From: DATHKG01 sp035489435
Lineage (GTDB): Bacteria > Bacteroidota > Bacteroidia > Chitinophagales > Chitinophagaceae
Strand: one strand, 5' to 3'
Assembly (NCBI GenBank): GCA_035489435.1
Contig: DATHKG010000123.1
DNA length: 64,000 nt
Shown here: positions 26,657-35,640 of the stretch, piece by piece
How the letters are laid out: every line of letters starts with the position of its first letter
How positions within the stretch are numbered: the stretch's first letter is position 1
The notes under the pieces: generated by a model
Database searches by the model: none
What the model saw: only the letters and a program-made list of their open reading frames with translations
Told to the model about the DNA's origin: nothing
Translations under genes and position numbers: made by a program

Positions 26657-27772
26657 TTGAATCTTAAAACATTTGATTTGAAACTATCCGCCTGCATCGC
26701 ATTTTTAACTGTATCCTTTGCCTTTAGAACCCAGGTTTCCGGCCAGACTATCACTGGTGCCTGGAAAGGGAAGATTGGTTCCATGAGAACAGAACTGAAG
26801 CTGATCAAAAAAGGCGATAGCCTGATGGGGACTTCCTATTATTATTCAGGCAAGAACAATTACAGACGATATTCAATCAAGGGCTATTTCGATCCGGAAA
26901 CAAATAATGTAATCTGGTGGGATGATGTATTGCTGGAAGAAAAAGGCAGCGGTTCAGGTTTTAGTCATAAAGAACCCTTTTTATCAGTGGCTGATTTCAA
27001 CTGTCCGGGTGAAAACAAGATGTTGCTTGAAGGGAGATCCAGCGATAAGGATGATATGGACGAACAGACCGGCCCGGTCCAGATGGAAAAAACAACAGGC
27101 TTTACTTTTACAGACGAATGGGATTACGTGTTGGAAAATTATTTCGTAGGCGCAAATCATCCGGACATCATCGATAGTGTTGCCAACATTGCGTTTATGC
27201 AGCCACCGGTTCCAAAAGGATTTGAAGGCACGTTGACTCCGCCGTTGGTAAGGACGGATCCATCGCTAAAGGCAGCGCGTATTCCTGAGACTGCTACTTT
27301 ACCACAGGCTTCGGCGGAGATAAAAATTCCCAAAACCGCAGAGCATTCATCAGTTGCAACAGCCGATCCTGTTATTGTTCCTGAAGCAACCGGAAAAAAA
27401 GCGCCTATCCAATCTATAGAACAAAAATTTGCAGGAAGGACGAATAAATTACAAACCGTTATTCCTGTAACTGCAGAAAAGATTGAATTAAGATTTTATG
27501 ACAATGCGCAGGTTGATGGCGACTCGATTGCTTTGTTTTTAAATGGCCGGATGCTGTTTAAAAACATAAGACTCACCGACCAGGCATATACGCTTATGCT
27601 GAACGCCAGCGACCTTGGTGATGACAATGAACTGGTAATGGTTGCCGAAAATCTCGGGTCGATCCCACCGAACACTTCATTTATGGTGGCGATTGTGGGC
27701 GACAAACGTTATGAGGCACGCTTATATGCAAACGAAAACAGCTCTGCGCTGATAAGGTTTGTTAAGCAATAA
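26657..27772 (+). CDS. Secreted hypothetical protein (371 aa), non-ATG start
   Basis: The frame has no ATG before residue 43, yet residues 8-30 form a good signal peptide (LKLSACIAFLTVSFAF) ending near VSGQ, so translation must begin at a TTG (26657, or 26678). An N-terminal domain (about 31-180) with TGAWKGKIG and GTSYYYSG resembles lipocalin-like or other small secreted beta-barrels. A proline/alanine-rich linker (about 185-260) follows, then a C-terminal beta-sandwich with IALFLNGR and DDNELVMVAENLG. Two-part secreted proteins of this kind are common in Bacteroidota; the function is unknown. There is no T9SS tail. Confidence 0.7.
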   Translation: MNLKTFDLKLSACIAFLTVSFAFRTQVSGQTITGAWKGKIGSMRTELKLIKKGDSLMGTSYYYSGKNNYRRYSIKGYFDPETNNVIWWDDVLLEEKGSGSGFSHKEPFLSVADFNCPGENKMLLEGRSSDKDDMDEQTGPVQMEKTTGFTFTDEWDYVLENYFVGANHPDIIDSVANIAFMQPPVPKGFEGTLTPPLVRTDPSLKAARIPETATLPQASAEIKIPKTAEHSSVATADPVIVPEATGKKAPIQSIEQKFAGRTNKLQTVIPVTAEKIELRFYDNAQVDGDSIALFLNGRMLFKNIRLTDQAYTLMLNASDLGDDNELVMVAENLGSIPPNTSFMVAIVGDKRYEARLYANENSSALIRFVKQ

Positions 27773-27850
27773 CGACACATTCGAATCAGGAGTTATTATG
27801 TGGTATCAATACCCAAGCGGCGAGCTAAAGTCAATTCCTGTAAAAGTAAA

Positions 27851-27880
27851 CTGGCTGGCCATCCTTGGATTGCCAGCCAG
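27851..27880. terminator. Hairpin between convergent genes
   Basis: CTGGCTGGC (27851-27859) and GCCAGCCAG (27872-27880) are a perfect 9-bp inverted repeat with a 12-nt loop. It lies between the secreted hypothetical gene and leuS and probably ends both transcripts, although the T-tracts are weak. Confidence 0.75.
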
Positions 27881-27903
27881 TTCGATACTTTACCACAAAA
27901 AAA

Positions 27904-30789
27904 TTAAACCACTACGTTAATCATCTTGTTTTTAACATAGATGATTTTTTTATGCGGCCTGCCTTCGAGCCATTTGTTCACAATATCATTTTTCAGAACG
28001 ATCTCTTCAACATCATTCTGCGAAGCATCCAATGCGATATTTATATTAGTGCGCACTTTACCATTAATTGAAACAGGGTATTCTTTCGCTGATTCAGCAA
28101 TATGTTTCGGATCAAACACTGGATAGGGTGCATCCAGTATATTTTCATTTCCTAACAGTTGCCATAGTTCTTCACTGATATGCGGTGCATAGGGAGTCAG
28201 CAAAACAAGCAGGTCTGCAAGAATCGGTTTTTTATGACTCTTAAGATCATGTAGTTCATTCACACAAACCATAAACGCACTTACCGCAGTATTGAATGAG
28301 AAGCGTTCAGTATCTTCTTCAATTTTTTTGATCGTACGATGTAAAACTTTCAACTCAGCCGCCGATGGTGCTTCATCCTTCCAGACCTGTCCCTTTGTTT
28401 CATCATAAAACAAACGCCATAATTTCTTCAGGAAACGGTGCACACCTTCAATTCCTTTTGTGTCCCAGGGTTTGCTCATTTCTACCGGACCCAGGAACAT
28501 TTCATACATACGGAATGTATCTGCTCCATACCTGTTTACAAGGTCATCAGGATTGACTGTGTTATACTTGGTCTTAGACATCTTCTCAATCTCAACCCCA
28601 CAGATATACTGGCCATTTTCGAGAATAAAATATGCATCCTGATAATTAGGCTTTGTTTTCCTGGCCAAATCCACATTCAACTCTACGCCATCAACTGCAT
28701 TTACATCAATATGTATAGGACTAACCGATATAACATCTGTTTCGGAAACCGCTGATATATCAGCACCCTGTCCTTTCAGTTCCTCAACCAGCTCTGCTAC
28801 TGAAAGTTCTTCAGCGGCAAAACGATCGGCGATGCCTTTGCTGAGATATACCTCACGGCTCAATACAGGGGTGTTGGTTTCGTGAAGGGTAATATTCAGC
28901 CGGTACAGGAAACGGCTGCTGCCCTGTATCATACCCTGGTTCACCAGTTTTTTAAAAGGTTCATCGTGGCTGATATAACCCAGGTCAAACAAAACCTTTG
29001 TCCATAAACGGCTATACAACAAATGACCGACGGCATGTTCGGTACCGCCGATATAAATATCAACCTGTCCCCAATAATCAGAAGCTGCACGGCCAGCGAA
29101 GGCTGCCGGGTTATGCGGATCCATATATCTCAAAAAATACCAGGAAGACCCTGCATAACCTGGCATTGTATTGGTCTCGAGGTGCTGACCAGTCCATTCC
29201 GGTAAATTAGCCAGTGGTCCTTCACCTTCCGGGCCTGCAGAATATTTGTCAACCTTAGGCAATTCAAGGGGCAGTTCAGATTCATCAAGCGGATAAGCAA
29301 TGCCGTTGATCCATTTAACAGGAAAAGGTTCGCCCCAATAACGTTGACGGCTAAACGCAGCATCGCGCATCCGGTAGTTTACCTTTCGCTGGCCTATACC
29401 CTTTTCCTCGATTTTTTCGAGCGCAACAGTCATAGCATCCCGCATTACCATTCCATCCAGGAAATAGCTGTTATGAAGGATGGCATCTTTAGTAGGATTT
29501 GCTTCAAGCCCGTTATAAGCCTCGCCAATAATATTTGTGATCGGTATATCGTAGTAGTGAGCGAATTTATGATCACGTTCATCACCACAAGGCACTGCCA
29601 TGATGGCTCCTGTACCATAACCCGCCAGCACATATTCAGAAATCCAGACCGGGATCGGCTGGTTATTAAATGGATTTAATACATAAGCACCGGTGAAGCA
29701 ACCTGAAATCTTTTTTTCAGCCATACGTTCCCTTTCGCTCCGGCTCTTTACATATGCCAGGTATTCCTGAACCGCATCAAGTTGTTCCGGCATCGTTAAC
29801 ATATCAACCAGCTCGTGTTCAGGCGCTATCACCATGAAGTCCACACCAAAGATGGTATCGGGCCTGGTGGTATATACTTTCAGGAATTGTCCGGCTAAAC
29901 CCTGCACTTCAAAATCGATTTCAGCACCATAACTTTTGCCGATCCAGTTTGTCTGCATTTCCTTCATTGCATCGCTGAAATCAACTTTCTCCAGCCCATC
30001 CAATAAACGATCTGCATATTCAGTTATCCTGAGATACCATTGTCTTAATTTCTTTTTAACTACAGGGTACCCACCGCGTTCACTTACACCGTTTACAACT
30101 TCATCGTTTGCCAGCACTGTACCCAGGGCCTCACACCAGTTCACTTCTCCATACCCGCAATAGGCCAGGCGGTAGTTCATCAATATATCCTGCCGATCAG
30201 CTTCATCCATACTGTTCCATTGCGACTGGTCGAAACGGATCCCGCTGTCACCCGGACAAGTATGTGTTTTGTTACCCTCCTTTTGAAAAGCTTCTACCAG
30301 GGAATCTATAGATTCAGCCTTCTTGTTTTTGCGGTTATAGTAAGATTTGAATAATTGGAGGAAGATCCACTGTGTCCATTTATAATAATCAGGCTCACTG
30401 GTATTTACCTGTCTTTCCCAATCAAAGGAGAAACCCATCTTGTCAAGTTGCCTGCGAAAGTTCTCAATATTTTTTGCGGTGCTCTCAGCGGGATGTACAC
30501 CATGTTCAATAGCATACTGTTCTGCCGGCAATCCAAACGCATCATAACCCATCGGGTGTAATACATTAAATCCCCTCGTTCTTTTATACCTGGAAAATAT
30601 GTCGCTGGCTATATATCCCAGGGGATGGCCGACATGCAGGCCGGCTCCGCTTGGATAAGGAAACATATCAAGGACATAAAACTTTGGCTTCGCAGGCGTT
30701 CCAGGGGAAGGGTTGCGGACCTTGTACGCATTATTGATCTTCCACTTCTCCTGCCATTTCTGTTCTATACTTCTGAAGTTATATTCCAT
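27904..30789 (-). CDS. leuS: Leucine--tRNA ligase
   Basis: LeuS charges tRNA-Leu and edits mischarged products. The 961-residue class I synthetase has the HIGH region in PSGAGLHVGHPLGY (about 47-60) and the KMSKS variant KMSKTKYN (about 725). The editing domain CP1 lies between (about 230-430; TTRPDTIFG and GTGAIMAVPCGDERD are its hallmarks). The C-terminal anticodon-binding domain ends in the usual NVVV-like tail. The length is slightly above the family norm because of an insertion of about 90 residues near 650-720 (ELVEELKGQGADIS), as in other Bacteroidota. Confidence 0.97.
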   Translation of the reverse strand: MEYNFRSIEQKWQEKWKINNAYKVRNPSPGTPAKPKFYVLDMFPYPSGAGLHVGHPLGYIASDIFSRYKRTRGFNVLHPMGYDAFGLPAEQYAIEHGVHPAESTAKNIENFRRQLDKMGFSFDWERQVNTSEPDYYKWTQWIFLQLFKSYYNRKNKKAESIDSLVEAFQKEGNKTHTCPGDSGIRFDQSQWNSMDEADRQDILMNYRLAYCGYGEVNWCEALGTVLANDEVVNGVSERGGYPVVKKKLRQWYLRITEYADRLLDGLEKVDFSDAMKEMQTNWIGKSYGAEIDFEVQGLAGQFLKVYTTRPDTIFGVDFMVIAPEHELVDMLTMPEQLDAVQEYLAYVKSRSERERMAEKKISGCFTGAYVLNPFNNQPIPVWISEYVLAGYGTGAIMAVPCGDERDHKFAHYYDIPITNIIGEAYNGLEANPTKDAILHNSYFLDGMVMRDAMTVALEKIEEKGIGQRKVNYRMRDAAFSRQRYWGEPFPVKWINGIAYPLDESELPLELPKVDKYSAGPEGEGPLANLPEWTGQHLETNTMPGYAGSSWYFLRYMDPHNPAAFAGRAASDYWGQVDIYIGGTEHAVGHLLYSRLWTKVLFDLGYISHDEPFKKLVNQGMIQGSSRFLYRLNITLHETNTPVLSREVYLSKGIADRFAAEELSVAELVEELKGQGADISAVSETDVISVSPIHIDVNAVDGVELNVDLARKTKPNYQDAYFILENGQYICGVEIEKMSKTKYNTVNPDDLVNRYGADTFRMYEMFLGPVEMSKPWDTKGIEGVHRFLKKLWRLFYDETKGQVWKDEAPSAAELKVLHRTIKKIEEDTERFSFNTAVSAFMVCVNELHDLKSHKKPILADLLVLLTPYAPHISEELWQLLGNENILDAPYPVFDPKHIAESAKEYPVSINGKVRTNINIALDASQNDVEEIVLKNDIVNKWLEGRPHKKIIYVKNKMINVVV

Positions 30790-30873
30790 GTATCTGAGCT
30801 GATGCGTTGTTAAAAAGTTAAAAACCTTTTTTTTGTTGAAATTTTTCTATCCTTCCTATCGTTAAGGAGGGGG

Positions 30874-30881
30874 CAAATTTA
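30874..30881 (-). promoter_or_regulatory. Bacteroidota -7 box for leuS
   Basis: The minus strand reads TAAATTTG, a TAnnTTTG match, 84 bp upstream of the leuS ATG. It is almost back to back with the ftsX box at 30904. Confidence 0.45.
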
Positions 30882-30903
30882 TGCAAAGTGGCGTTAAAAC
30901 CGT

Positions 30904-30911
30904 TAATTTTG
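30904..30911 (+). promoter_or_regulatory. Bacteroidota -7 box for ftsX
   Basis: TAATTTTG matches TAnnTTTG and lies 45 bp before the ftsX ATG. Confidence 0.45.
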
Positions 30912-30956
30912 CGCCAGCCCTAAATTTCTAACCAATTTTTTTAAACAGTTTTTGTT

Positions 30957-31841
30957 ATGGCTCAATTCGGAAAGGCATCCGCCAAGCGTTCCAAGCCGTC
31001 GTATTTTATGGCGATCCTGGGCGTTACTATTGTTTTGTTTTTTGTTGGCATATTTGGATGGCTCTTTCTGAATGCTCAGATGTATGTGAAGAAACTGAAG
31101 GAAGATGTTACGATCCAGGTCTATCTCCGCAAAACTGCCAGCCAGGCCGATATCGACTCTCTCAAAGCTTATATTATTGCCAAACCTTATACCAAAACGC
31201 TTGAATACATCGATAAAGAAAAAGCGAAGGAAAAATGGCTCGCCTCAAATGATGAGAAAAGTGAAAACTTCGATGCCCTCGTAACGGACAACCCGCTCCC
31301 TGCCTCAATCGATTTCAATCTGAACAACAACTATGTTCATAAGGACACAATTGCGAATATTAAGACGGACCTGGAACTGAAAACGTTGGTAGTTGAAAGC
31401 GTCAACTACCCCTCTGCCCTGGTCGAGAAAATGGGACCTTCCATGCGCTGGATACTGATCGGCCTGGTTGTGCTTGCCTGCATTTTTTCATTGTTCTCTA
31501 TTATCCTGATAGATAATACTATAAAGCTGGCCATGTATAGCAACCGGTTCCTGATCAAAACCATGCAAATGGTTGGAGCCACACGCAGTTTTATCTCACG
31601 CCCGCTGAATACCAGGGCTGTAATCAATGGATCCATAGCGGCGCTGATCGCCATTGCCATGATCTACGGTATTATTATACTGTTTGAAAGCTTTGTGCCG
31701 GATTTGAAAGATCTACGCAATAACAGCAGCCTTTTACTTGTATTTCTGCTGCTTTTTATACTGGGTATCGGTATCACGATGTTCAGCACACACAGAAGCG
31801 TGGTTAAATATCTCAGGATGAAGCTGGACGATCTTTATTAG
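30957..31841 (+). CDS. ftsX: Cell division protein FtsX
   Basis: FtsX is the membrane half of the FtsEX complex, which activates peptidoglycan hydrolysis during division. The 294-residue protein has one N-terminal membrane helix (about 20-42), an extracytoplasmic domain (about 43-165) and three further helices (about 170-192, 225-247, 260-282), the FtsX topology. The basic N-terminus (GKASAKRSKPSY) precedes the first helix. ftsE is not adjacent, which is common in Bacteroidota. A DUF3098 gene and uppP follow in the same direction. Confidence 0.92.
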   Translation: MAQFGKASAKRSKPSYFMAILGVTIVLFFVGIFGWLFLNAQMYVKKLKEDVTIQVYLRKTASQADIDSLKAYIIAKPYTKTLEYIDKEKAKEKWLASNDEKSENFDALVTDNPLPASIDFNLNNNYVHKDTIANIKTDLELKTLVVESVNYPSALVEKMGPSMRWILIGLVVLACIFSLFSIILIDNTIKLAMYSNRFLIKTMQMVGATRSFISRPLNTRAVINGSIAALIAIAMIYGIIILFESFVPDLKDLRNNSSLLLVFLLLFILGIGITMFSTHRSVVKYLRMKLDDLY

Positions 31842-31927
31842 TGGATTAAACCGGCAGCAGGCCAGGAATCCAACAGCGGCAGCCTCCATTTCAATTTTTT
31901 GCTATATTGCAGCTTCAATTTCAGATC

Positions 31928-32182
31928 ATGATCGAGAAAAAACAGCCAGTAAGTGTTACCAATGATAATTTGTTTGGGAAAGAAAATTATATCTGGATTA
32001 TTGCTGGGATCGTCAGTATCGCTTTGGGATTGTTCCTGATGGCGGGCGGAAAAAGTGATGATCCGAATGTTTTTGACCCCAAAGAAGTGTATAGTAAGAC
32101 AAGGATCACCGTTGCTCCCATACTTATCTTACTAGGTCTGGCATTAGAGATTTTTGCCATATTCAGAAAACCTAAAAATTAA
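31928..32182 (+). CDS. DUF3098 family small membrane protein
   Basis: The ATG at 31928 gives 84 residues; the frame is open back to a TTG at 31907. Two membrane helices are visible (about 22-41 and 60-77) around a polar loop SDDPNVFDPKEVYS, the DUF3098 pattern. The function is unknown. It sits between ftsX and uppP, a gene order seen in other Bacteroidota, so a role in envelope growth is plausible. Confidence 0.85.
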   Translation: MIEKKQPVSVTNDNLFGKENYIWIIAGIVSIALGLFLMAGGKSDDPNVFDPKEVYSKTRITVAPILILLGLALEIFAIFRKPKN

Positions 32183-32202
32183 TTCATATACAACACAAGT
32201 TG

Positions 32203-32248
32203 CCGGTTAAAAAATTTGATTAGTTTCAGATTTTTCAACCGGTTTTTT
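32203..32248 (+). terminator. Intrinsic terminator after the DUF3098 gene
   Basis: CCGGTT (32203-32208) pairs with AACCGG (32237-32242); the flanking A and T runs extend the stem, and TTTTTT follows. It would separate the DUF3098 gene from uppP transcription. Confidence 0.75.
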
Positions 32249-32328
32249 ATTGTGCACTATATTGTACTTTATTGCACTTTATATTCTACGTAACAGTACT
32301 TTATATTGTACGTTATATCAGTTCCCTA
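32249..32328. repeat. Degenerate tandem repeat of about 11 bp before uppP
   Basis: The stretch repeats TATTGTACTT-like units (TATTGTGCACTA, TATTGTACTT, TATTGCACTT, TATATTGTACGT). It fills the space between the terminator and the uppP start. Confidence 0.7.
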
Positions 32329-32344
32329 AAGCAATTCTTATCAC

Positions 32345-33130
32345 ATGGATATTTTACAAGCTGTTATCATCGCCATAGTTGAAGGCATTACAGAATTTTT
32401 ACCAGTTTCTTCCACCGGTCACATGATCATAGCCAGCAGCCTCATGGGAATTGAGAAAGAGGAATTCACAAAGCTGTTTACTGTTGCAATACAATTAGGT
32501 GCAATAATGGCGGTGGTAGTATTATACTGGAGAAAGTTTTTTGACTTTAAAAAGTGGCAGTTCTACCTTAAGCTGATCGTCGCCGTTATACCGGCAATCA
32601 TACTGGGTCTTCTATTTTCTGATAACATAGATGCACTGCTTGAAAGCCCGACCACGGTTGGCATTACGCTGATCCTTGGTGGTATAATCCTTTTATTCAT
32701 CGACAGGTTTTTTCAGCGGGCAGCTATCAATGAAGAATCAGAAATCAGCTTTGGTAAATCGTTCGTGATTGGTATGTGGCAATGCATTGCCATGGTGCCT
32801 GGAGTGAGCCGTAGTGCTGCCACCATAATTGGTGGAATGCAACAGGGACTAACCCGTAAACTTGCAGCCGAGTTTTCGTTTTTTGTTGCTGTTCCAACTA
32901 TGGCCGCGGCAACCGGATACAAGCTTTTAAAGGGTTATGAGTCATTTACCCCAGATCATGTTAAACTGCTTGCGATCGGTAACCTGGTAGCTTTTATAGT
33001 GGCTATCATAGCTATCAGGTTTTTTATTGGCTTCCTTCAAAAATATGGTTTCAGAATCTTTGGCTGGTACCGGATCATTGCCGGTATCATACTTCTCATA
33101 TTGATATGGAAGGGGCTGATAGTTGAATAG
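32345..33130 (+). CDS. uppP: Undecaprenyl-diphosphate phosphatase (BacA type)
   Basis: UppP recycles undecaprenyl diphosphate to the monophosphate carrier used for peptidoglycan and O-antigen. The 261-residue multi-pass membrane protein has both family signatures: EGITEFLPVSSTGHM (about 14-28) with the catalytic Glu, Ser and His, and PGVSRSAATIIGG (about 155-167) with the catalytic Arg. Length is typical. Its last codons (IWKGLIVE and the stop) lie in the first unit of a 44-bp tandem repeat that continues past the stop. Confidence 0.96.
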   Translation: MDILQAVIIAIVEGITEFLPVSSTGHMIIASSLMGIEKEEFTKLFTVAIQLGAIMAVVVLYWRKFFDFKKWQFYLKLIVAVIPAIILGLLFSDNIDALLESPTTVGITLILGGIILLFIDRFFQRAAINEESEISFGKSFVIGMWQCIAMVPGVSRSAATIIGGMQQGLTRKLAAEFSFFVAVPTMAAATGYKLLKGYESFTPDHVKLLAIGNLVAFIVAIIAIRFFIGFLQKYGFRIFGWYRIIAGIILLILIWKGLIVE

Positions 33131-33234
33131 ATGATTTGCTGAGAATGATATGGAAGGGTTTGATAGTTGAATAAATGATCAGCTGATTCTGATTGGAAGG
33201 ATCCGATCATTGAATAGATGCCTGTTCAATGAAT
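33103..33234. repeat. Stop-codon-anchored tandem repeat: 44-bp unit, three copies, at the uppP 3' end
   Basis: Units are 33103-33146, 33147-33190 and 33191-33234. The first unit contains the last eight codons and the TAG of uppP. The second unit, entirely after the stop, still spells IWKGLIVE and a TAA in the same order. The third is more degenerate. Confidence 0.92.
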
Positions 33235-33269
33235 GAGGAAATACCCGATATTTGGCTTTAATCATATAC

Positions 33270-34586
33270 ATGCAAACTGCTTCAAAGAAAGTTATCAATG
33301 GCTGGGCAATGTACGATTGGGCCAATTCGGTCTATAATCTCGTTATTACCACCACCTTTTTCCCAATATATTTTGCGGCTGCTACCAAGGATCATTTCGG
33401 AACGGAGCATATCCCGTTTCTGAACCGCGATTATGTAAATTCGGCTTTGTACGACTATGCGCTGGCAGGTGCCTATCTTATCATTGCATTATTATACCCG
33501 ATACTTACATCAATCAGTGACACAAGAGGAAACAAAAAACAGTTCATGCAGTTTTTCTGTTACCTGGGTGCGCTGTCTTGTTGCTCCTTATATTTTTTTG
33601 ATGGATCAAATGTTGAATATGGTGTATCGGTTTTCGTTCTTGCTGCTATAGGCTATTCCGGTAGCCTGGTTTTCTATAATTCTTACCTGCCCGAGATTGC
33701 AGCAGAAGAGGATCGCGACCGCATCAGTGCCCGCGGTTACTCGCTTGGTTATGTCGGCAGTGTATTGCTGCAGATCGTTGGATTTGGACTGGTCCTGGGT
33801 TTACCCTCTGCGGCACTCGCAACACGTATTACATTCCTGCTTGTCGGGATCTGGTGGATAGTATTTGCCCAGTTTGCGTTCCGGGTTTTGCCAAAGCAAT
33901 CGGTTTCCGCCGACCGCATAAAAGGAAACATATTCAGTGACGGTTTCCAGGAAATTAAGAAAGTGTATCTGCAGGTGCGGAGCATGCCGGTATTAAAACG
34001 GTTCCTTCGCGGGTTCTTTTTTTATAGCATGGGTGTACAAACTGTAATGCTGGCTGCCACCCTTTTCGGTAGTAAAGTGCTGGGGTTAAGTGATACAAAA
34101 CTGATTGTAACCGTTGTGATTATTCAGCTCGTGGCTATAATTGGCGCCTGGAGCATGTCACGTTTGTCTGGTATTTTCGGCAATTTTCGGGTACTTATCG
34201 GCGTTATCTTCTTCTGGATTTTTGTTTGCCTTGCAGCTTATTATGCTGCTTCCCTGAAAGAACAGGGCCAGGATCCCGAATATTATTTTTACGGACTTGC
34301 AGTTTGTGTGGGACTAGTAATGGGAGGTATACAATCACTCAGCAGGTCAACATTTGCAAAGCTGATGCCTGAAACAAAAGATACCGCATCTTTTTTCTGC
34401 TATTACGACTTTACTGAAAAGATTGCTATCGCTGTCGGTATTCTTAGTTTCGGACTGATCGAAGAACTTACTCATGCCAATGGCGGGATGAAAAACTCAA
34501 TTCTTTCCCTTATGGTATTTTTCGTAATCGGACTGATCTTTTTGTATTCGGCACTCAAAAAGCAAAAACAATTAAAGCTATCATAA
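33270..34586 (+). CDS. MFS transporter, UMF1 (Atg22-like) family
   Basis: The ATG at 33270 gives 438 residues and an N-terminus MQTASKKVINGWAMYDWANS, the UMF1 hallmark; an in-frame TTG 18 bp upstream is less likely. About twelve hydrophobic helices are visible. The family belongs to the major facilitator superfamily and its substrate in bacteria is unknown. The 3' end is inside a 27-bp duplication that also contains the start codon of the next gene. Confidence 0.9.
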   Translation: MQTASKKVINGWAMYDWANSVYNLVITTTFFPIYFAAATKDHFGTEHIPFLNRDYVNSALYDYALAGAYLIIALLYPILTSISDTRGNKKQFMQFFCYLGALSCCSLYFFDGSNVEYGVSVFVLAAIGYSGSLVFYNSYLPEIAAEEDRDRISARGYSLGYVGSVLLQIVGFGLVLGLPSAALATRITFLLVGIWWIVFAQFAFRVLPKQSVSADRIKGNIFSDGFQEIKKVYLQVRSMPVLKRFLRGFFFYSMGVQTVMLAATLFGSKVLGLSDTKLIVTVVIIQLVAIIGAWSMSRLSGIFGNFRVLIGVIFFWIFVCLAAYYAASLKEQGQDPEYYFYGLAVCVGLVMGGIQSLSRSTFAKLMPETKDTASFFCYYDFTEKIAIAVGILSFGLIEELTHANGGMKNSILSLMVFFVIGLIFLYSALKKQKQLKLS

Positions 34587-34622
34587 ACCTGAATGCAATT
34601 AAAGCTATCATAAACCCAAATG
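34569..34622. repeat. Stop-codon-anchored duplication: 27-bp unit, two copies, at an MFS/MBL gene junction
   Basis: Copy 1 is 34569-34595 and copy 2 is 34596-34622, with two mismatches. Copy 1 contains the MFS stop codon. Copy 2 ends with the ATG of the MBL gene; copy 1 ends with an equivalent ATG. Confidence 0.92.
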
Positions 34623-35531
34623 CAACTGTATACCATAGACACGGGATATTTCAAGCTAGATGGCGGAGCAATGTTTGGTGTGGTTCCAAAAACAATATGG
34701 AACAAACTTCAACCGGCAGATGAAAAAAATCTTTGTACCTGGGCTATGCGCTGCCTCCTGGTTGAAGATAACAACCGGCTGATACTGATAGATACAGGCA
34801 TTGGCAATAAACAGGATGCAAAGTTTTTCTCGCATTATTATCTCCATGGTGATGCCACCCTTGAAAACAGCCTGGCTAAACATGGCTTTCATCCAAATGA
34901 TATTACAGATGTTTTCCTCACCCATCTTCATTTTGACCATGTAGGGGGAGCTGTCGTAAAAAAAGCCGACAAACTGGTTCCTGCATTTTCAAACGCCATA
35001 TACTGGAGCAATCAAAAGCATTGGGATCATGCAACAAAACCAAACACACGCGAGAAGGCCAGTTTCCTTGCCGAAAACATTATGCCGATCAAAGAAAGTG
35101 GTCAGCTGAAATTTATTGAATACCCACCCCTCTCTGCCAGGAATGGTAAAGATGACCAGGAGGCTAATACAGAAACATCGGAAGGGAAGCCGGACTTGCA
35201 ATTATTGCATTTCACAGACAATTTCTCCATCAGAACCGTCTATGGCCATACAGAAAGTATGATGCTTCCGGAGATCAGGTATAGGGACCGGACTATCGTA
35301 TATATGGCTGATCTTTTGCCGAGCGTGAGTCATCTTCCGCTGCCTTATGTAATGGCTTATGATATCGAACCATTAAAAACACTTGATGAAAAACAGGACT
35401 TTCTGAACCAGGCGGCAAAAGAGGATTACGTACTTTTCTTCGAGCACGATCCCAAATTTGAATGTTGCACAATTCACGAAACGGAAAAAGGAATCAGAGA
35501 AAAAGAAACTTTCAGATTAGAAACTCTTTGA
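34620..35531 (+). CDS. MBL-fold metallohydrolase (AHL lactonase-like branch)
   Basis: The 303-residue protein has the metallo-beta-lactamase motif LTHLHFDHVGG (about 102-112), an earlier ILIDTGIGN strand and the later metal ligands in VYGHTESM, YMADLLPS and FEHDPKF. This branch includes lactonases and other hydrolases; the substrate is not predictable. No signal peptide is seen. The ATG at 34620 is the last triplet of a 27-bp duplicated unit, so the start region was remodelled by a duplication. Confidence 0.9.
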   Translation: MQLYTIDTGYFKLDGGAMFGVVPKTIWNKLQPADEKNLCTWAMRCLLVEDNNRLILIDTGIGNKQDAKFFSHYYLHGDATLENSLAKHGFHPNDITDVFLTHLHFDHVGGAVVKKADKLVPAFSNAIYWSNQKHWDHATKPNTREKASFLAENIMPIKESGQLKFIEYPPLSARNGKDDQEANTETSEGKPDLQLLHFTDNFSIRTVYGHTESMMLPEIRYRDRTIVYMADLLPSVSHLPLPYVMAYDIEPLKTLDEKQDFLNQAAKEDYVLFFEHDPKFECCTIHETEKGIREKETFRLETL

Positions 35532-35574
35532 ATAGAATCATGAGGAAAAGAAATATGAATCATGTAAAGAGAAA

Positions 35575-35640
35575 TATGAATTATGAGTTATGAATTATGA
35601 AAGGAGGGAAGAATTATGAATTACTCTCTTAATTCATAAC
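35575..35640. repeat. Heptad inverted repeat, locus 4
   Basis: Units of ATGAATT and ATGAGTT run from about 35575. TTATGAATTA (35614-35623) and TAATTCATAA (35630-35639) form a perfect 10-bp stem with a CTCTCT loop. It follows the MBL gene. Confidence 0.85.
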
